A DNA stretch of 64,000 nt from Hymenobacter piscis. Lineage in GTDB: Bacteria > Bacteroidota > Bacteroidia > Cytophagales > Hymenobacteraceae. Positions 43,904 through 51,927 of this stretch are shown piece by piece; position 1 is the first letter of the stretch; each line of letters starts with the position of its first letter. The position numbers and the translations under genes are program-made. The notes beneath the pieces were generated by a model, which saw only the letters and a program-made list of their open reading frames with translations, searched no databases and was not told the DNA's origin. The DNA is taken from the NCBI RefSeq assembly GCF_018760735.1, contig NZ_JAHHZN010000022.1, positions 1 to 64,000 on the forward strand, in the 5' to 3' direction.

Positions 43904-44560
43904 ATGAAAACTGCCTTCTTATTCGCGCTGCTGGTGTTGCTGGGTCTGGTGGCCCGGCCGGCACGGGCCCAAACGGTGATATCGGCGCCCATCTCCGAGC
44001 AAATCTCGCGCAAGCAGATTCTCCACCAGGGTGTATCGACCACGCTGAAAGGCCGGGCCAAGGTGCTGGCCGGCGATATTAAACAGCTTAGCACGGCCAT
44101 CAAGGGCATCACCGACCAAACCCAGGCCCTGCACGCGCAGTGGTACAGTGGGTTGCTGCAAATCAGCGCTGGCGTGCGCAACTACCGCCGGGTGCGGGAA
44201 ATCTACGACGCCCAGGCCACCATGATTACCCAGTTTTCCAGCGGCGTAACCGAGCTGCGTACCCGGGGCCTTACGCCCGCGCAGGTTAGCGAGGCCTCCA
44301 CCATGTACCAAGTGCTGCTGCAGGAAAACGTGTCGCTTATCGCCGAACTGGCCACCATCATGACCACCAACCGGGCGCAGATGACGGACGCCCAGCGCCT
44401 CAAGTTCATCAACCGCATTGCCGACCGCATGCAGCAACAGCAGCACCTGATGACTTACTACACCAACAAGTGCCGGGCCGTGGCCTACCAGCAGCAGCAG
44501 GCCCGGCAGGACCGAGCTTCGGTGCTGGCCCTGATTGGGGCCGCAGACGCCGCCCGCTAG
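43904..44560 (+). CDS. TraI-like conjugation protein, second paralogue
   Basis: A protein of 218 residues with a signal peptide (about 1-22, ending ARAQ). The helical domain carries AQWYSGLLQISAGVRNYRRV and AQRLKFINRIADRMQQQQHL, aligned over its whole length with the previous protein. Spacing to it is 15 bases. Tandem duplication followed by divergence is the simplest explanation. Both copies are intact, so they may form a hetero-oligomer or serve different ends of the channel. Confidence 0.8.
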   Translation: MKTAFLFALLVLLGLVARPARAQTVISAPISEQISRKQILHQGVSTTLKGRAKVLAGDIKQLSTAIKGITDQTQALHAQWYSGLLQISAGVRNYRRVREIYDAQATMITQFSSGVTELRTRGLTPAQVSEASTMYQVLLQENVSLIAELATIMTTNRAQMTDAQRLKFINRIADRMQQQQHLMTYYTNKCRAVAYQQQQARQDRASVLALIGAADAAR

Positions 44561-44598
44561 CGCCCCGCCGCTTTTCTCCCACCGCATTTCCCGCCGCT

Positions 44599-45708
44599 AT
44601 GGACATGAACTCAATCACCATGCAGATGCTGCAGATGGAGCAGATGCTGGGCCGGCTCTACGATTCGATGCTGCCGCTGGTCGCGCAGTTCGTGACCCTG
44701 GGCCGCGCTGTGGGCGGCATTGCCGCCCTGATATTCATCAGCTCCCGGGTATGGGGCCACATTGCCCGGGCTGAGCCTATCGACCTGTACCCGCTGCTGC
44801 GCCCCTTCCTGATTGGCCTTGCCATCCTGCTGTTTCCGCAACTGCTCGGCGGCCTGCGCGGCATCACGGGCGCGCTGGCCACCAGCACCGACTCGGTGCG
44901 CACTGACCAGACCGCCCGCATCGACCAGCTGCAGCAGCAGAAAAAGGCTCTGCTGGCCCGCCAGCCGGGCAACGAGTATTTCGCCACGGATGAGGCCTAT
45001 GAAAAGCGGCTGGAAGAGCTGGGCGGGGCCACAGGCATGAGCAATATGGGCCAGCAGGCGGCGCTGGGCTTTGACAAGCTCAAGTACGAGGTGAAGCAGG
45101 ACTTCCGGGAATGGATGAAAAATACCCTGGAACTCTTCCACATCGCCGCCCGTCTGCTCGTCAACGTGCTGGCCACCTTCCTGCTCATCGTGCTGTCGGT
45201 GCTGGGGCCTCTGACCTTCGGCATTGCCATTTTCCCGAGCTTCACCGGCTCCATTGCCAAGTGGCTGGGACAGTTCGTCACCATCAGCCTGTGGGTGCCG
45301 GTAGCCAACATCTTCGGGGCCATCATGGGCCAGTTTCAGGTGATGATGCTGGAGGCCGACATTGGCCGCCTCAACACCGGCGCCGGCGTCGACTCCGCCG
45401 ATTTTGGTTACCTGGTTTTTCTCTGCATTGCCATTGCCGGCTACCTGGTCATTCCCTTCATCACGGATATGATGCTGGCCGCTTCGGGCGTGAGCGGCGT
45501 GGCCCGCGCCATGCAGGGGGCGCTGGTGGGCACCGCCGCCACGGCCGGCGCTGCGGCCGGGGCTGCTACGCGCCTGGGCGCGGCCCCGGCCGCCGTGGCC
45601 GCCTCCACGGGGCCGGCGGCTACCGACAACCGGTCCTGGGGCGAGCAGCTGGGCCACCGCGCCGGCACAGCCCTCCGGGAACGGGTCTTCGGTCGCCGCT
45701 CCGCCTAA
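44599..45708 (+). CDS. traJ: conjugation protein TraJ (VirB6-like)
   Basis: A protein of 369 residues with five to six membrane helices. These include VGGIAALIFISSRVWGHIAR, LLRPFLIGLAILLFPQLLG, LLVNVLATFLLIVLSVLGPL and YLVFLCIAIAGYLVIPFITD, plus a central soluble coiled region (about 105-185) and an Ala-rich C-terminal tail. It matches TraJ of Bacteroidetes conjugative transposons, the VirB6-like polytopic channel protein. It follows the second TraI-like gene by 38 bases and precedes traK. Confidence 0.92.
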   Translation: MDMNSITMQMLQMEQMLGRLYDSMLPLVAQFVTLGRAVGGIAALIFISSRVWGHIARAEPIDLYPLLRPFLIGLAILLFPQLLGGLRGITGALATSTDSVRTDQTARIDQLQQQKKALLARQPGNEYFATDEAYEKRLEELGGATGMSNMGQQAALGFDKLKYEVKQDFREWMKNTLELFHIAARLLVNVLATFLLIVLSVLGPLTFGIAIFPSFTGSIAKWLGQFVTISLWVPVANIFGAIMGQFQVMMLEADIGRLNTGAGVDSADFGYLVFLCIAIAGYLVIPFITDMMLAASGVSGVARAMQGALVGTAATAGAAAGAATRLGAAPAAVAASTGPAATDNRSWGEQLGHRAGTALRERVFGRRSA

Positions 45709-45746
45709 GCCCGGGCCCTATTATTCCTCACTAGCCCTCTCCAGCC

Positions 45747-46361
45747 ATGTTCGCATCCCTGAAAACCATTGATTCCGCTTTCCAGCAGGTCAAAACGCTG
45801 GCCCTGCTCTTTATCGTGGCAGTGCTGGTGCTGGCCGGCGCTATTGCCTACTTCGCGTTTCAGACCACCACCGCGGCCGCCAACCGCATCTACGTGCTGG
45901 AAGGCGGGCAGCTGCTTACGGCCGGCGCCCGGGATGCGCGGGCCAACCGGCCGGTGGAGGCCCGCGCCCACATTACACGCTTCCACGAGCTGTTTTTTAC
46001 CCTGGACCCTGACCAGAAGGCCATTGACAGCAACGTGAACAAGGCGCTGTACCTGGCCGACAACTCGGCCAAGCGGCAGTACGAGAACTTCAAGGAGAAG
46101 GGCTTTTACAACGACCTGATTGCCGCCAACATCAGCCTGGAGATGGGCGTGGACAGCGTGGTGATAACCAACGCACGCCCCCTGGTGGCGCGGTGCTACG
46201 GGTACCAGCGCGTTATCCGGGCCACCTCGGTGACCACCCGCAACTTCCTCTCGGAATGCTCCCTGCGCGACGTGACGCGCTCGGAGAATAACCCGCACGG
46301 CTTCCTGATGGAAAATTGGCGCGTGCTGCGCAACGAAGACCTCAGTACTCAGCCCCGTTAA
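45747..46361 (+). CDS. traK: conjugation protein TraK (VirB8-like)
   Basis: A protein of 204 residues: one N-terminal membrane helix (about 19-39, LALLFIVAVLVLAGAIAYFAF) and a periplasmic domain with RPVEARAHITRFHELFFTLD and GYQRVIRATSVTTRNFLSEC. This is the TraK signature, corresponding to VirB8, which organises the inner-membrane complex. In CTnDOT a small traL gene lies between traK and traM; here traM follows after only 10 bases, so traL is missing from its usual place. Confidence 0.93.
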   Translation: MFASLKTIDSAFQQVKTLALLFIVAVLVLAGAIAYFAFQTTTAAANRIYVLEGGQLLTAGARDARANRPVEARAHITRFHELFFTLDPDQKAIDSNVNKALYLADNSAKRQYENFKEKGFYNDLIAANISLEMGVDSVVITNARPLVARCYGYQRVIRATSVTTRNFLSECSLRDVTRSENNPHGFLMENWRVLRNEDLSTQPR

Positions 46362-46371
46362 GCCCCACCCG

Positions 46372-47571
46372 ATGGAAACCAAACCGCACGACGCGCAATT
46401 TCTGCGCACCCGCAAGATGGCCACCTTCCTGCCGGTAGTGGGCGTCCCCTTTCTGGCCGTCATGTTCTACCTGGGCGGCGGCGGGCAGGGCGCGCCCGCC
46501 GCCGCCCAGAACGTGCCGTCCGGCTTCAACACCACCCTGCCCACGGCCGAAAAAGGCTCCATCACCGCCAGCAAGCTCGAAGCCTACGCCAGCCCAGTGG
46601 ATACCCTGCGCAACCGGGGCCTGGTCGATGCCCGTCTCGATACGGCGGCCGGCTCGGGTCTGTCGTACTCCATCGGCGCCGATGGCAAGCCCGGGCCCAA
46701 TGGGTCGGTGGACAGGTCCGTGGTGGAAGCCCAGCAGCAGCTCATTGCCGCCCAGCAGGCGCAGCTGAACGATGGGGCCGCGCCCGGCGCTGCGGCCACT
46801 CCAACTGCAGCAGCACCCGGCGCCCTCACGCCCCAGGAGCAGCTGGAGCTGATGCGCAGCCAGCACGAGCGGGAGCTGGCCGAGAAGGACGCCCAGCTGC
46901 AGATGGCCCAGCTGCTGGCGCAGAGCAACAGCGGCGGGGGAGGGGTAGCCCGCCCGGCCGTGCCGGTGGTGGCCAAGACTAAGAAAAAGGCCAGCACCCG
47001 GGCCAAGGTGGTCGATGAGGATGCCGTCGTTTCCCGATTGGGCGGGGGCGGCTCGGGCAGCCGGCGCACGGCTTCGTTCACCGGCCTGGATGATGGCCGG
47101 GCCGCCACCGAGGATGCCAACACCTTGCCGGCCGTCATTCACGAATCGCAGGAAGTGGTCAGCGGCTCACTGGTTAAAATGCGCCTGACGGAATCGGCCG
47201 TGGTCAACGGCCGCGCCCTGCCAGCCAACACCTTCATCTACGGCAAGTGCAGCCTGGCCGGGGAGCGGCTGAACATCAGCATTGAGACGCTGAAAACCGG
47301 CATTCGGGTCTTCCCGGTGGCCCTCGAAGTCTACGACGTGGACGGCCTGGAAGGCCTGCACATTCCGGGCGCCATTACCCGGGACGCGGCCAAGCAGGCC
47401 GGCGCCGACGGCCTGAACGCTGCCGACGCCATGACCATGAGCGCCGACCCTACCCTGGCTGCAGCCGGCGTCGCGGTTACCGCCGTCAAGGGGCTCGGCC
47501 AGAAGAAGATCCGCCTGGTCAAAGTGCGCCTGAAAGCCGGCTACCAGGTCATGTTGAAGATTGACAAATAA
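46372..47571 (+). CDS. traM: conjugation protein TraM (VirB10-like)
   Basis: A protein of 399 residues. A short cytoplasmic start and one membrane helix (about 17-37, MATFLPVVGVPFLAVMFYLG) precede a long Ala/Pro/Gln-rich periplasmic linker with a coiled segment (about 155-185). The C-terminal TraM domain (about 245-399) contains AVIHESQEVVSGSLVKMRLT, NGRALPANTFIYGKCSLAGE and RDAAKQAGADGLNAADAMTM. It is the VirB10-like protein spanning the periplasm and links TraK to TraN. Confidence 0.95.
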   Translation: METKPHDAQFLRTRKMATFLPVVGVPFLAVMFYLGGGGQGAPAAAQNVPSGFNTTLPTAEKGSITASKLEAYASPVDTLRNRGLVDARLDTAAGSGLSYSIGADGKPGPNGSVDRSVVEAQQQLIAAQQAQLNDGAAPGAAATPTAAAPGALTPQEQLELMRSQHERELAEKDAQLQMAQLLAQSNSGGGGVARPAVPVVAKTKKKASTRAKVVDEDAVVSRLGGGGSGSRRTASFTGLDDGRAATEDANTLPAVIHESQEVVSGSLVKMRLTESAVVNGRALPANTFIYGKCSLAGERLNISIETLKTGIRVFPVALEVYDVDGLEGLHIPGAITRDAAKQAGADGLNAADAMTMSADPTLAAAGVAVTAVKGLGQKKIRLVKVRLKAGYQVMLKIDK

Positions 47572-47579
47572 GCTACCCT

Positions 47580-48740
47580 ATGAGAATTGCCCTTGCCCTC
47601 TGCACCCTGCCCCTCAGCCTAGCTGTGGCACCCGCCCTCGCTCAATCCACGACGCTGGCCAGCACCCGACCCGTGGCCCCAGCGGCTCCGGCGAAGCTCG
47701 CGACGTATCCGCTGTTTGTGTCGGAGCAAAAGACCACCCACTTGGTATTTCCCTCCCCGGTCACCTACGTCGATTTGGGCAGTGCCGGGCTGATTGCAGC
47801 CAAGGCTACGGGCTCCGAAAACATCGTGCGGGTCAAGGCGGCCGGCAGCGGCTTCAGCGAAACCAACATGACCGTGCTCACGGCCAGCGGCAAGCTCTAC
47901 TCCTTCGTAGTGGGCTACCAGCGCAACCCGCGCCAGCTGGGCCTGGACCTGGGCGCGCCCAGCGCGGGCCCGGCTAAGCTGCCCGTGCTCCCGCTCTACG
48001 TCTCGGACCAGAAAACTACCCACCTTGTGTTTCCCTACCCGGTCACTTACGTCGACCTGGGCAACTCCGACATTCTGGCCGCCAAGGCCACGAGTGCTGA
48101 CAACATCGTGCGCGTGAAGGCGGCCAGCAACCACGTGACCGAAACCAACATGACCGTGCTGACCTCCGGTGGCAAGCTGTACATGTTCGTTGTCAACTAC
48201 CAGCACGACCCGAAGGTGCTGAGCCTGGACCTGAGCACGATGACCAGTTCCACTGCCCAGGCCGGCAGTGGCAGCGATGCCATCCTGTCCAGCACGCCCA
48301 TTCCGCAGGGCAACCTGGATGCCTATTCTAAGCAGGCGCTGGCACGCGGCGGCGCGGCGGCCAGCGACACGAAAAACCAGCTCAGCGTGCGCGCGGGCAG
48401 CGTGGGCTACCAGCAGGAAACTCTGTTTTTCCCGCTGCATCTGCGCAACCGCTCCAATGTGACGTATGATGTGGATTTCGTCAAATTCTATATCCAGGAC
48501 AAGAAGGTAGCCAAGCGCACGGCCGAACAGGCCATTGAGCTCACGCCCACCTATGTCTACAACGGCAACCTGAAAAAGATTGAAGCCGCCGGCAAGCTCC
48601 AGCAGGTATTCGTGTTCAAGAAGTTCACCATTCCCGACCAGAAAAACCTGGTCGTCGAGGTGTACGAAAAAGGGGGCGGGCGCAATATCAAGCTCAGGCT
48701 TTCCAACAGCGACCTGCTCCGGGCCCGCGGCTTCCGGTAG
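47580..48740 (+). CDS. traN: conjugation protein TraN (VirB9-like) with a duplicated N-terminal module
   Basis: A protein of 386 residues with a signal peptide (about 1-22). Two tandem copies of an about 85-residue module follow. Each begins with LFVSEQKTTHLVFPSPVTYV or its near match LYVSDQKTTHLVFPYPVTYV and ends near KLY(S/M)FVV(G/N)YQ. The DUF4138 TraN C-terminal domain (about 270-386; FFPLHLRNRSNVTYDVDFVK) comes last. Usual TraN proteins carry this module once. TraN is the VirB9-like outer-membrane component of the channel. It follows traM by 8 bases. Confidence 0.93.
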   Translation: MRIALALCTLPLSLAVAPALAQSTTLASTRPVAPAAPAKLATYPLFVSEQKTTHLVFPSPVTYVDLGSAGLIAAKATGSENIVRVKAAGSGFSETNMTVLTASGKLYSFVVGYQRNPRQLGLDLGAPSAGPAKLPVLPLYVSDQKTTHLVFPYPVTYVDLGNSDILAAKATSADNIVRVKAASNHVTETNMTVLTSGGKLYMFVVNYQHDPKVLSLDLSTMTSSTAQAGSGSDAILSSTPIPQGNLDAYSKQALARGGAAASDTKNQLSVRAGSVGYQQETLFFPLHLRNRSNVTYDVDFVKFYIQDKKVAKRTAEQAIELTPTYVYNGNLKKIEAAGKLQQVFVFKKFTIPDQKNLVVEVYEKGGGRNIKLRLSNSDLLRARGFR

Positions 48741-48866
48741 CCTTAACTCGCCTGTGCGCCTTGCTTATTGGCATCGTTGTGTGCACCAAATCAGTATCAT
48801 GTCGTTTACCTAATAGAGGAAGCAGGGCAAACGACCGGCTCGATACTCACTCTCATCCATACTGCT

Positions 48867-49055
48867 ATGCGTATTCTGCTGCTTATCGCCTTGGTTATTT
48901 TCCTCTACTCATCCTGGGCACCAAGTTGGGGAGCTCAGGTGGCCACCTGGAGCCTGTTGCTCTATTTCGGCTTCAAGTTCTTCCGCCTTTCCAGCTCCGT
49001 CATGCACCGGGCCTCTCGCAGCCCTCAAGACCGTTACGACCCGCACAACCACTAG
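48867..49055 (+). CDS. small membrane protein at the end of the tra operon
   Basis: A protein of 62 residues beginning MRILLLIALVIFLYSSWAPS with one or two hydrophobic stretches (about 3-16 and 22-36) and a polar, His-rich end (RSPQDRYDPHNH). It stands 126 bases after traN in the same direction and before a probable terminator. It sits where CTnDOT would continue with traO, but is far too small. I do not recognise it. Confidence 0.45.
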   Translation: MRILLLIALVIFLYSSWAPSWGAQVATWSLLLYFGFKFFRLSSSVMHRASRSPQDRYDPHNH

Positions 49056-49083
49056 CAGTTCCCCGCTTTTCAGTTATCCATAA

Positions 49084-49135
49084 GCACCCTCCTGTTGCCT
49101 CTAGACGGTAGCGAGAGGGTGTTTGGGTTTTACGT
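49084..49135 (+). terminator. probable terminator of the tra operon
   Basis: CACCCTC near 49085 pairs with GAGGGTG near 49114, with a loop of about 20 bases that can form further pairs, followed by the T-rich stretch TTTGGGTTTT. The stem is imperfect, so strength is uncertain. Confidence 0.45.
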
Positions 49136-49243
49136 GCAAGCTGCTGCTTGAGTCCGTAACTTAGGTGGAACACAAAGCACATTTTGTAATGTTTTGCAGT
49201 CAAAAAACTTTACAATTGATGTATCTTTACCGGCCCCAAGCAG

Positions 49244-49993
49244 ATGGAAAAAGCGCCCAAATCCACGACCGCCCGCCAGAAAATCCTCAACCGCTTGCAA
49301 AAGTTGGAGCCGGGCGCCCTCGTGCGCTACCAGGAGTTCGCCAGCTTAGGCATCGCACCGGGTACAGTGGCCGTGAACCTGAGCCGGCTCCGCCAGGCAG
49401 GTGTGGTGCAGCAGGTCACCAAAGGCACCTACCGCCTCCCCCTGCAGAGTCGGTTCGGCCCGGTTCCGGTTTCCGAGCAGCAGGTAATGCAGGTGCTGCT
49501 GCAAACGCCAAACCAAAAGCTGCGGGGCTACCCCACCGGCGTGGCAGCCTTCAACCGCCTGGGCCTGACCACGCAGGTACCCCAGGAAATTCAGATTGCC
49601 ACGTCCCGGCCGGGACGGCCCAAGAAAGTCGGCAACGTGCGCGTGCGCTTCGTGCGCAGCCGGGCCGATGTCAAGCCGGAGCAGGTAAAGCTCTGCCAGC
49701 TGCTGGATGCCCTGCGGCAGATTAAGCGCCTGCCCGACACTTCGCCAGCCGCGGCTCTGCTGCGCCTGCGCGAGCAGGTAAAGCAGCTACCACCGGCTGA
49801 GCAGGCCACTCTGGTTCGCCTGGCGCAGGAGTACAACCCGGCAACGCGCGCCCTGCTGGGGGCCCTGCTGGAAGAGTTGGGTGAAGTCAAGCTAGCCACC
49901 AAGCTGAAAGCCAGCCTGAATCCCTTATCCACTTATAAGCTTGGTTTGTCCGAGCAAGCTTTACCCAACCGCGCGCAATGGCAAATCCGATGA
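49244..49993 (+). CDS. AbiEi-like antitoxin (DUF6088)
   Basis: A protein of 249 residues. The N-terminal winged helix (about 8-70; ILNRLQKLEPGALVRYQEFA, LSRLRQAGVVQQVTKGTYRL) matches DUF6088/AbiEi-type antitoxins, which repress their own promoter and neutralise the AbiEii toxin. A middle domain (PTGVAAFNRLGLTTQVPQEI) is followed by a helical C-terminal part. AT-rich upstream sequence holds TATCTTTA at 49222, close to a -7 box. The end overlaps the toxin gene by 16 bases, or by the ATGA form if the toxin starts at 49990. Confidence 0.88.
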   Translation: MEKAPKSTTARQKILNRLQKLEPGALVRYQEFASLGIAPGTVAVNLSRLRQAGVVQQVTKGTYRLPLQSRFGPVPVSEQQVMQVLLQTPNQKLRGYPTGVAAFNRLGLTTQVPQEIQIATSRPGRPKKVGNVRVRFVRSRADVKPEQVKLCQLLDALRQIKRLPDTSPAAALLRLREQVKQLPPAEQATLVRLAQEYNPATRALLGALLEELGEVKLATKLKASLNPLSTYKLGLSEQALPNRAQWQIR

Positions 49994-50964
49994 CCCTGCA
50001 CACCCACGAGCAGGACTTTCGCAACCTGATTACCATCACCGCGACGGCCCGGGAAATGCGGCAAAGCTTCATTGAGAAAGACTACTGGGTAACCTGGGTG
50101 CTGCGCAATCTGGCCGACTCGGCCGTGGCCGACCACGTCGTGTTCAAGGGAGGCACCTCGCTCTCCAAGGGCTACGGGCTTATTGAGCGGTTTTCGGAGG
50201 ATGTTGACCTGGCCGTTATCCTGCAGGAGCAGCAAAGCGACGGTGAGCTGAAACGGCTCATTCGCGACATCCATAAAATCGCCGCTGGCGACTTGCCCGA
50301 AGTAGACGTGCCGGGCTCCACCAGCAAGCGCGGCCACAACCGGCTCGTGTACCACCAGTACCCCCACCTGTTCACCGACCCGGTGCCGACGGCTACCGAG
50401 CACATTCTGCTGGAAATAACGGCCTTTGGAGAACCCGAGCCACACAGTAAGCGTCCCTTGATTTCCTACCTGGGCCAGTACCTACTCGACCATGGGCAGC
50501 CGGACGCCGTGCAGGAATACGGCCTGGAAGCTTTCGATTTCAACGTACTGAGCCTCTCGCGCACGTTTGCCGAGAAAATCATGGCCCTGGTGCGCGCATC
50601 ATACGAAGAAGACCCGCTCGCGGCAACGGGCCGCAAAGTGCGCCACCTCTACGACCTGCACCAGCTGGCTAACCAGCCCGAGGTGGCCGCCTTACTGGCC
50701 GGCCCCGGCCTGGCCCAGCAGCTCGCGGCCGTGCAGCGCGACGATGCGCGTGCAGGCGTCATTGGCCCGACCCTGGATTGGAAAACCAAGCCACTGACGG
50801 CGTGCTGGGCCTATACTGAGGAAGCTACGAATCTACGTCAGCTTCAGCAGCCCTACGAGCAGGAGTTGCCAAGCCTGCTGCATAGCCCACTTCCTGCATT
50901 TGACCAAGTACTACACGTTTTACAGCGTATCGCGCAGCAACTACGAGCCTATGATGGGTTGTAA
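49978..50964 (+). CDS. AbiEii/AbiGii nucleotidyltransferase toxin
   Basis: A protein of 328 residues with the AbiEii signature VVFKGGTSLSKGYGLIERFS, continuing EDVDLAV: the nucleotidyltransferase GGTSL loop and metal-binding DVD. LSRTFAEKIMALVRASYEED and VRHLYDLHQLA follow. AbiEii toxins transfer nucleotides, for the related MenT enzymes onto tRNA, and halt growth, giving phage abortive infection or plasmid stabilisation. The start may be ATG 49978 or ATG 49990; the second makes an ATGA overlap with the antitoxin stop. The pair follows the tra operon and opens the defence island. Confidence 0.92.
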   Translation: MANPMTLHTHEQDFRNLITITATAREMRQSFIEKDYWVTWVLRNLADSAVADHVVFKGGTSLSKGYGLIERFSEDVDLAVILQEQQSDGELKRLIRDIHKIAAGDLPEVDVPGSTSKRGHNRLVYHQYPHLFTDPVPTATEHILLEITAFGEPEPHSKRPLISYLGQYLLDHGQPDAVQEYGLEAFDFNVLSLSRTFAEKIMALVRASYEEDPLAATGRKVRHLYDLHQLANQPEVAALLAGPGLAQQLAAVQRDDARAGVIGPTLDWKTKPLTACWAYTEEATNLRQLQQPYEQELPSLLHSPLPAFDQVLHVLQRIAQQLRAYDGL

Positions 50965-51079
50965 TCTAGAACCAAAGTAGAATACTGTCAAACGTCTGTA
51001 TATCACTAGCATGGTGTACCTGCTCGCCAGCCTCAACTCTTGTAGTTGTCTTTCTCATATGCGTTAGTGAGGCACACAA

Positions 51080-51925
51080 CTACGGTTGACTGGTTTGCGC
51101 AGCGAAGTAACGGTTCATGCCGGCGAAGAGATAGTTGTCTGCCTGCATCGCTGACAATTGCTGCTGAATGTCCAACTTCAGTTGATTATCAGCCGTGTCC
51201 GCTAAAGCCCGATGCAACAATTGAAACAGCTTATAGATCTTGTAGCGGTTAGTTTTTAGCTCGACCCGATTAAGACCATAGTAGTTTTCAGCCGCTTGCA
51301 CGTGTGGTTGGTAGCGCGGTTCAGCCGGTACCAGAATTACCTCCTGTAGTACATCATCGGCTACGTAAGCGAAATACTGGGCAGGATTATCGGTATAGGG
51401 ATTGAGAAGTAGGGCCTGTTCCTGCTGATGAGCCTGCGCGTAACGTGCGATGCTGTAGCCTCCGGTGCCAGTCAGGGGATCGGGCGAAAGTAACCCTACT
51501 AACTGCTGCAGTTCTGTATCGGAGAGCAAGGCGGTTACCAGCGGCGCCGGCAGCCGGCTGCTTCCTGTTAGAAGCGGGAAGTTGTCGCCTTTGTACAGTT
51601 GATTGCAAATCTGGCAAGCGTACAAATAGTTATCATAAGTGTAGGCCAGCCACCAATAGATGCTTTTGGGGCGGTAGTGCTCTACGTCGCCGTGCGCTAC
51701 GATATCTGTAGTGGCCTCACAGTACGCACACTTGCCGAAGCATTCCTTTTTTAGCTGACTTTTAGATGCTTTCCAGTACGTAGATAGAAAGGCATGCTGC
51801 TTCAGCTTACCATTCAACACATCTCGTTGGGCTTGTAACAGAAGTAAGTCCTGCGCCAGCTTTTTGGGTCCGCGGTACTTAGTTGCAATTGCTTTGCTGC
51901 TTCGGTCGCGTTGGAGAGAAATCAT
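51080..51925 (-). CDS. HNH endonuclease, PtuB-like (Septu-type), TIGR02646 pattern
   Basis: A protein of 281 residues. The HNH core is FGKCAYCEATTDIVAHGDVE and HYRPKS: zinc C66 and C69, catalytic H83 in the DVEHYRPK stretch. Then come N99 and the second zinc pair C104/C107 (YACQICNQLYKGDNFPL). This is the TIGR02646-type nuclease pattern of PtuB in Septu and of the retron Ec78 nuclease. It starts 2 bases after the stop of the ATPase gene, the Septu PtuA-PtuB arrangement. It is expected to cleave DNA or tRNA once the ATPase senses infection; the target cannot be told from sequence. Confidence 0.85.
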   Translation of the reverse strand: MISLQRDRSSKAIATKYRGPKKLAQDLLLLQAQRDVLNGKLKQHAFLSTYWKASKSQLKKECFGKCAYCEATTDIVAHGDVEHYRPKSIYWWLAYTYDNYLYACQICNQLYKGDNFPLLTGSSRLPAPLVTALLSDTELQQLVGLLSPDPLTGTGGYSIARYAQAHQQEQALLLNPYTDNPAQYFAYVADDVLQEVILVPAEPRYQPHVQAAENYYGLNRVELKTNRYKIYKLFQLLHRALADTADNQLKLDIQQQLSAMQADNYLFAGMNRYFAAQTSQP

Positions 51926-51927
51926 GC

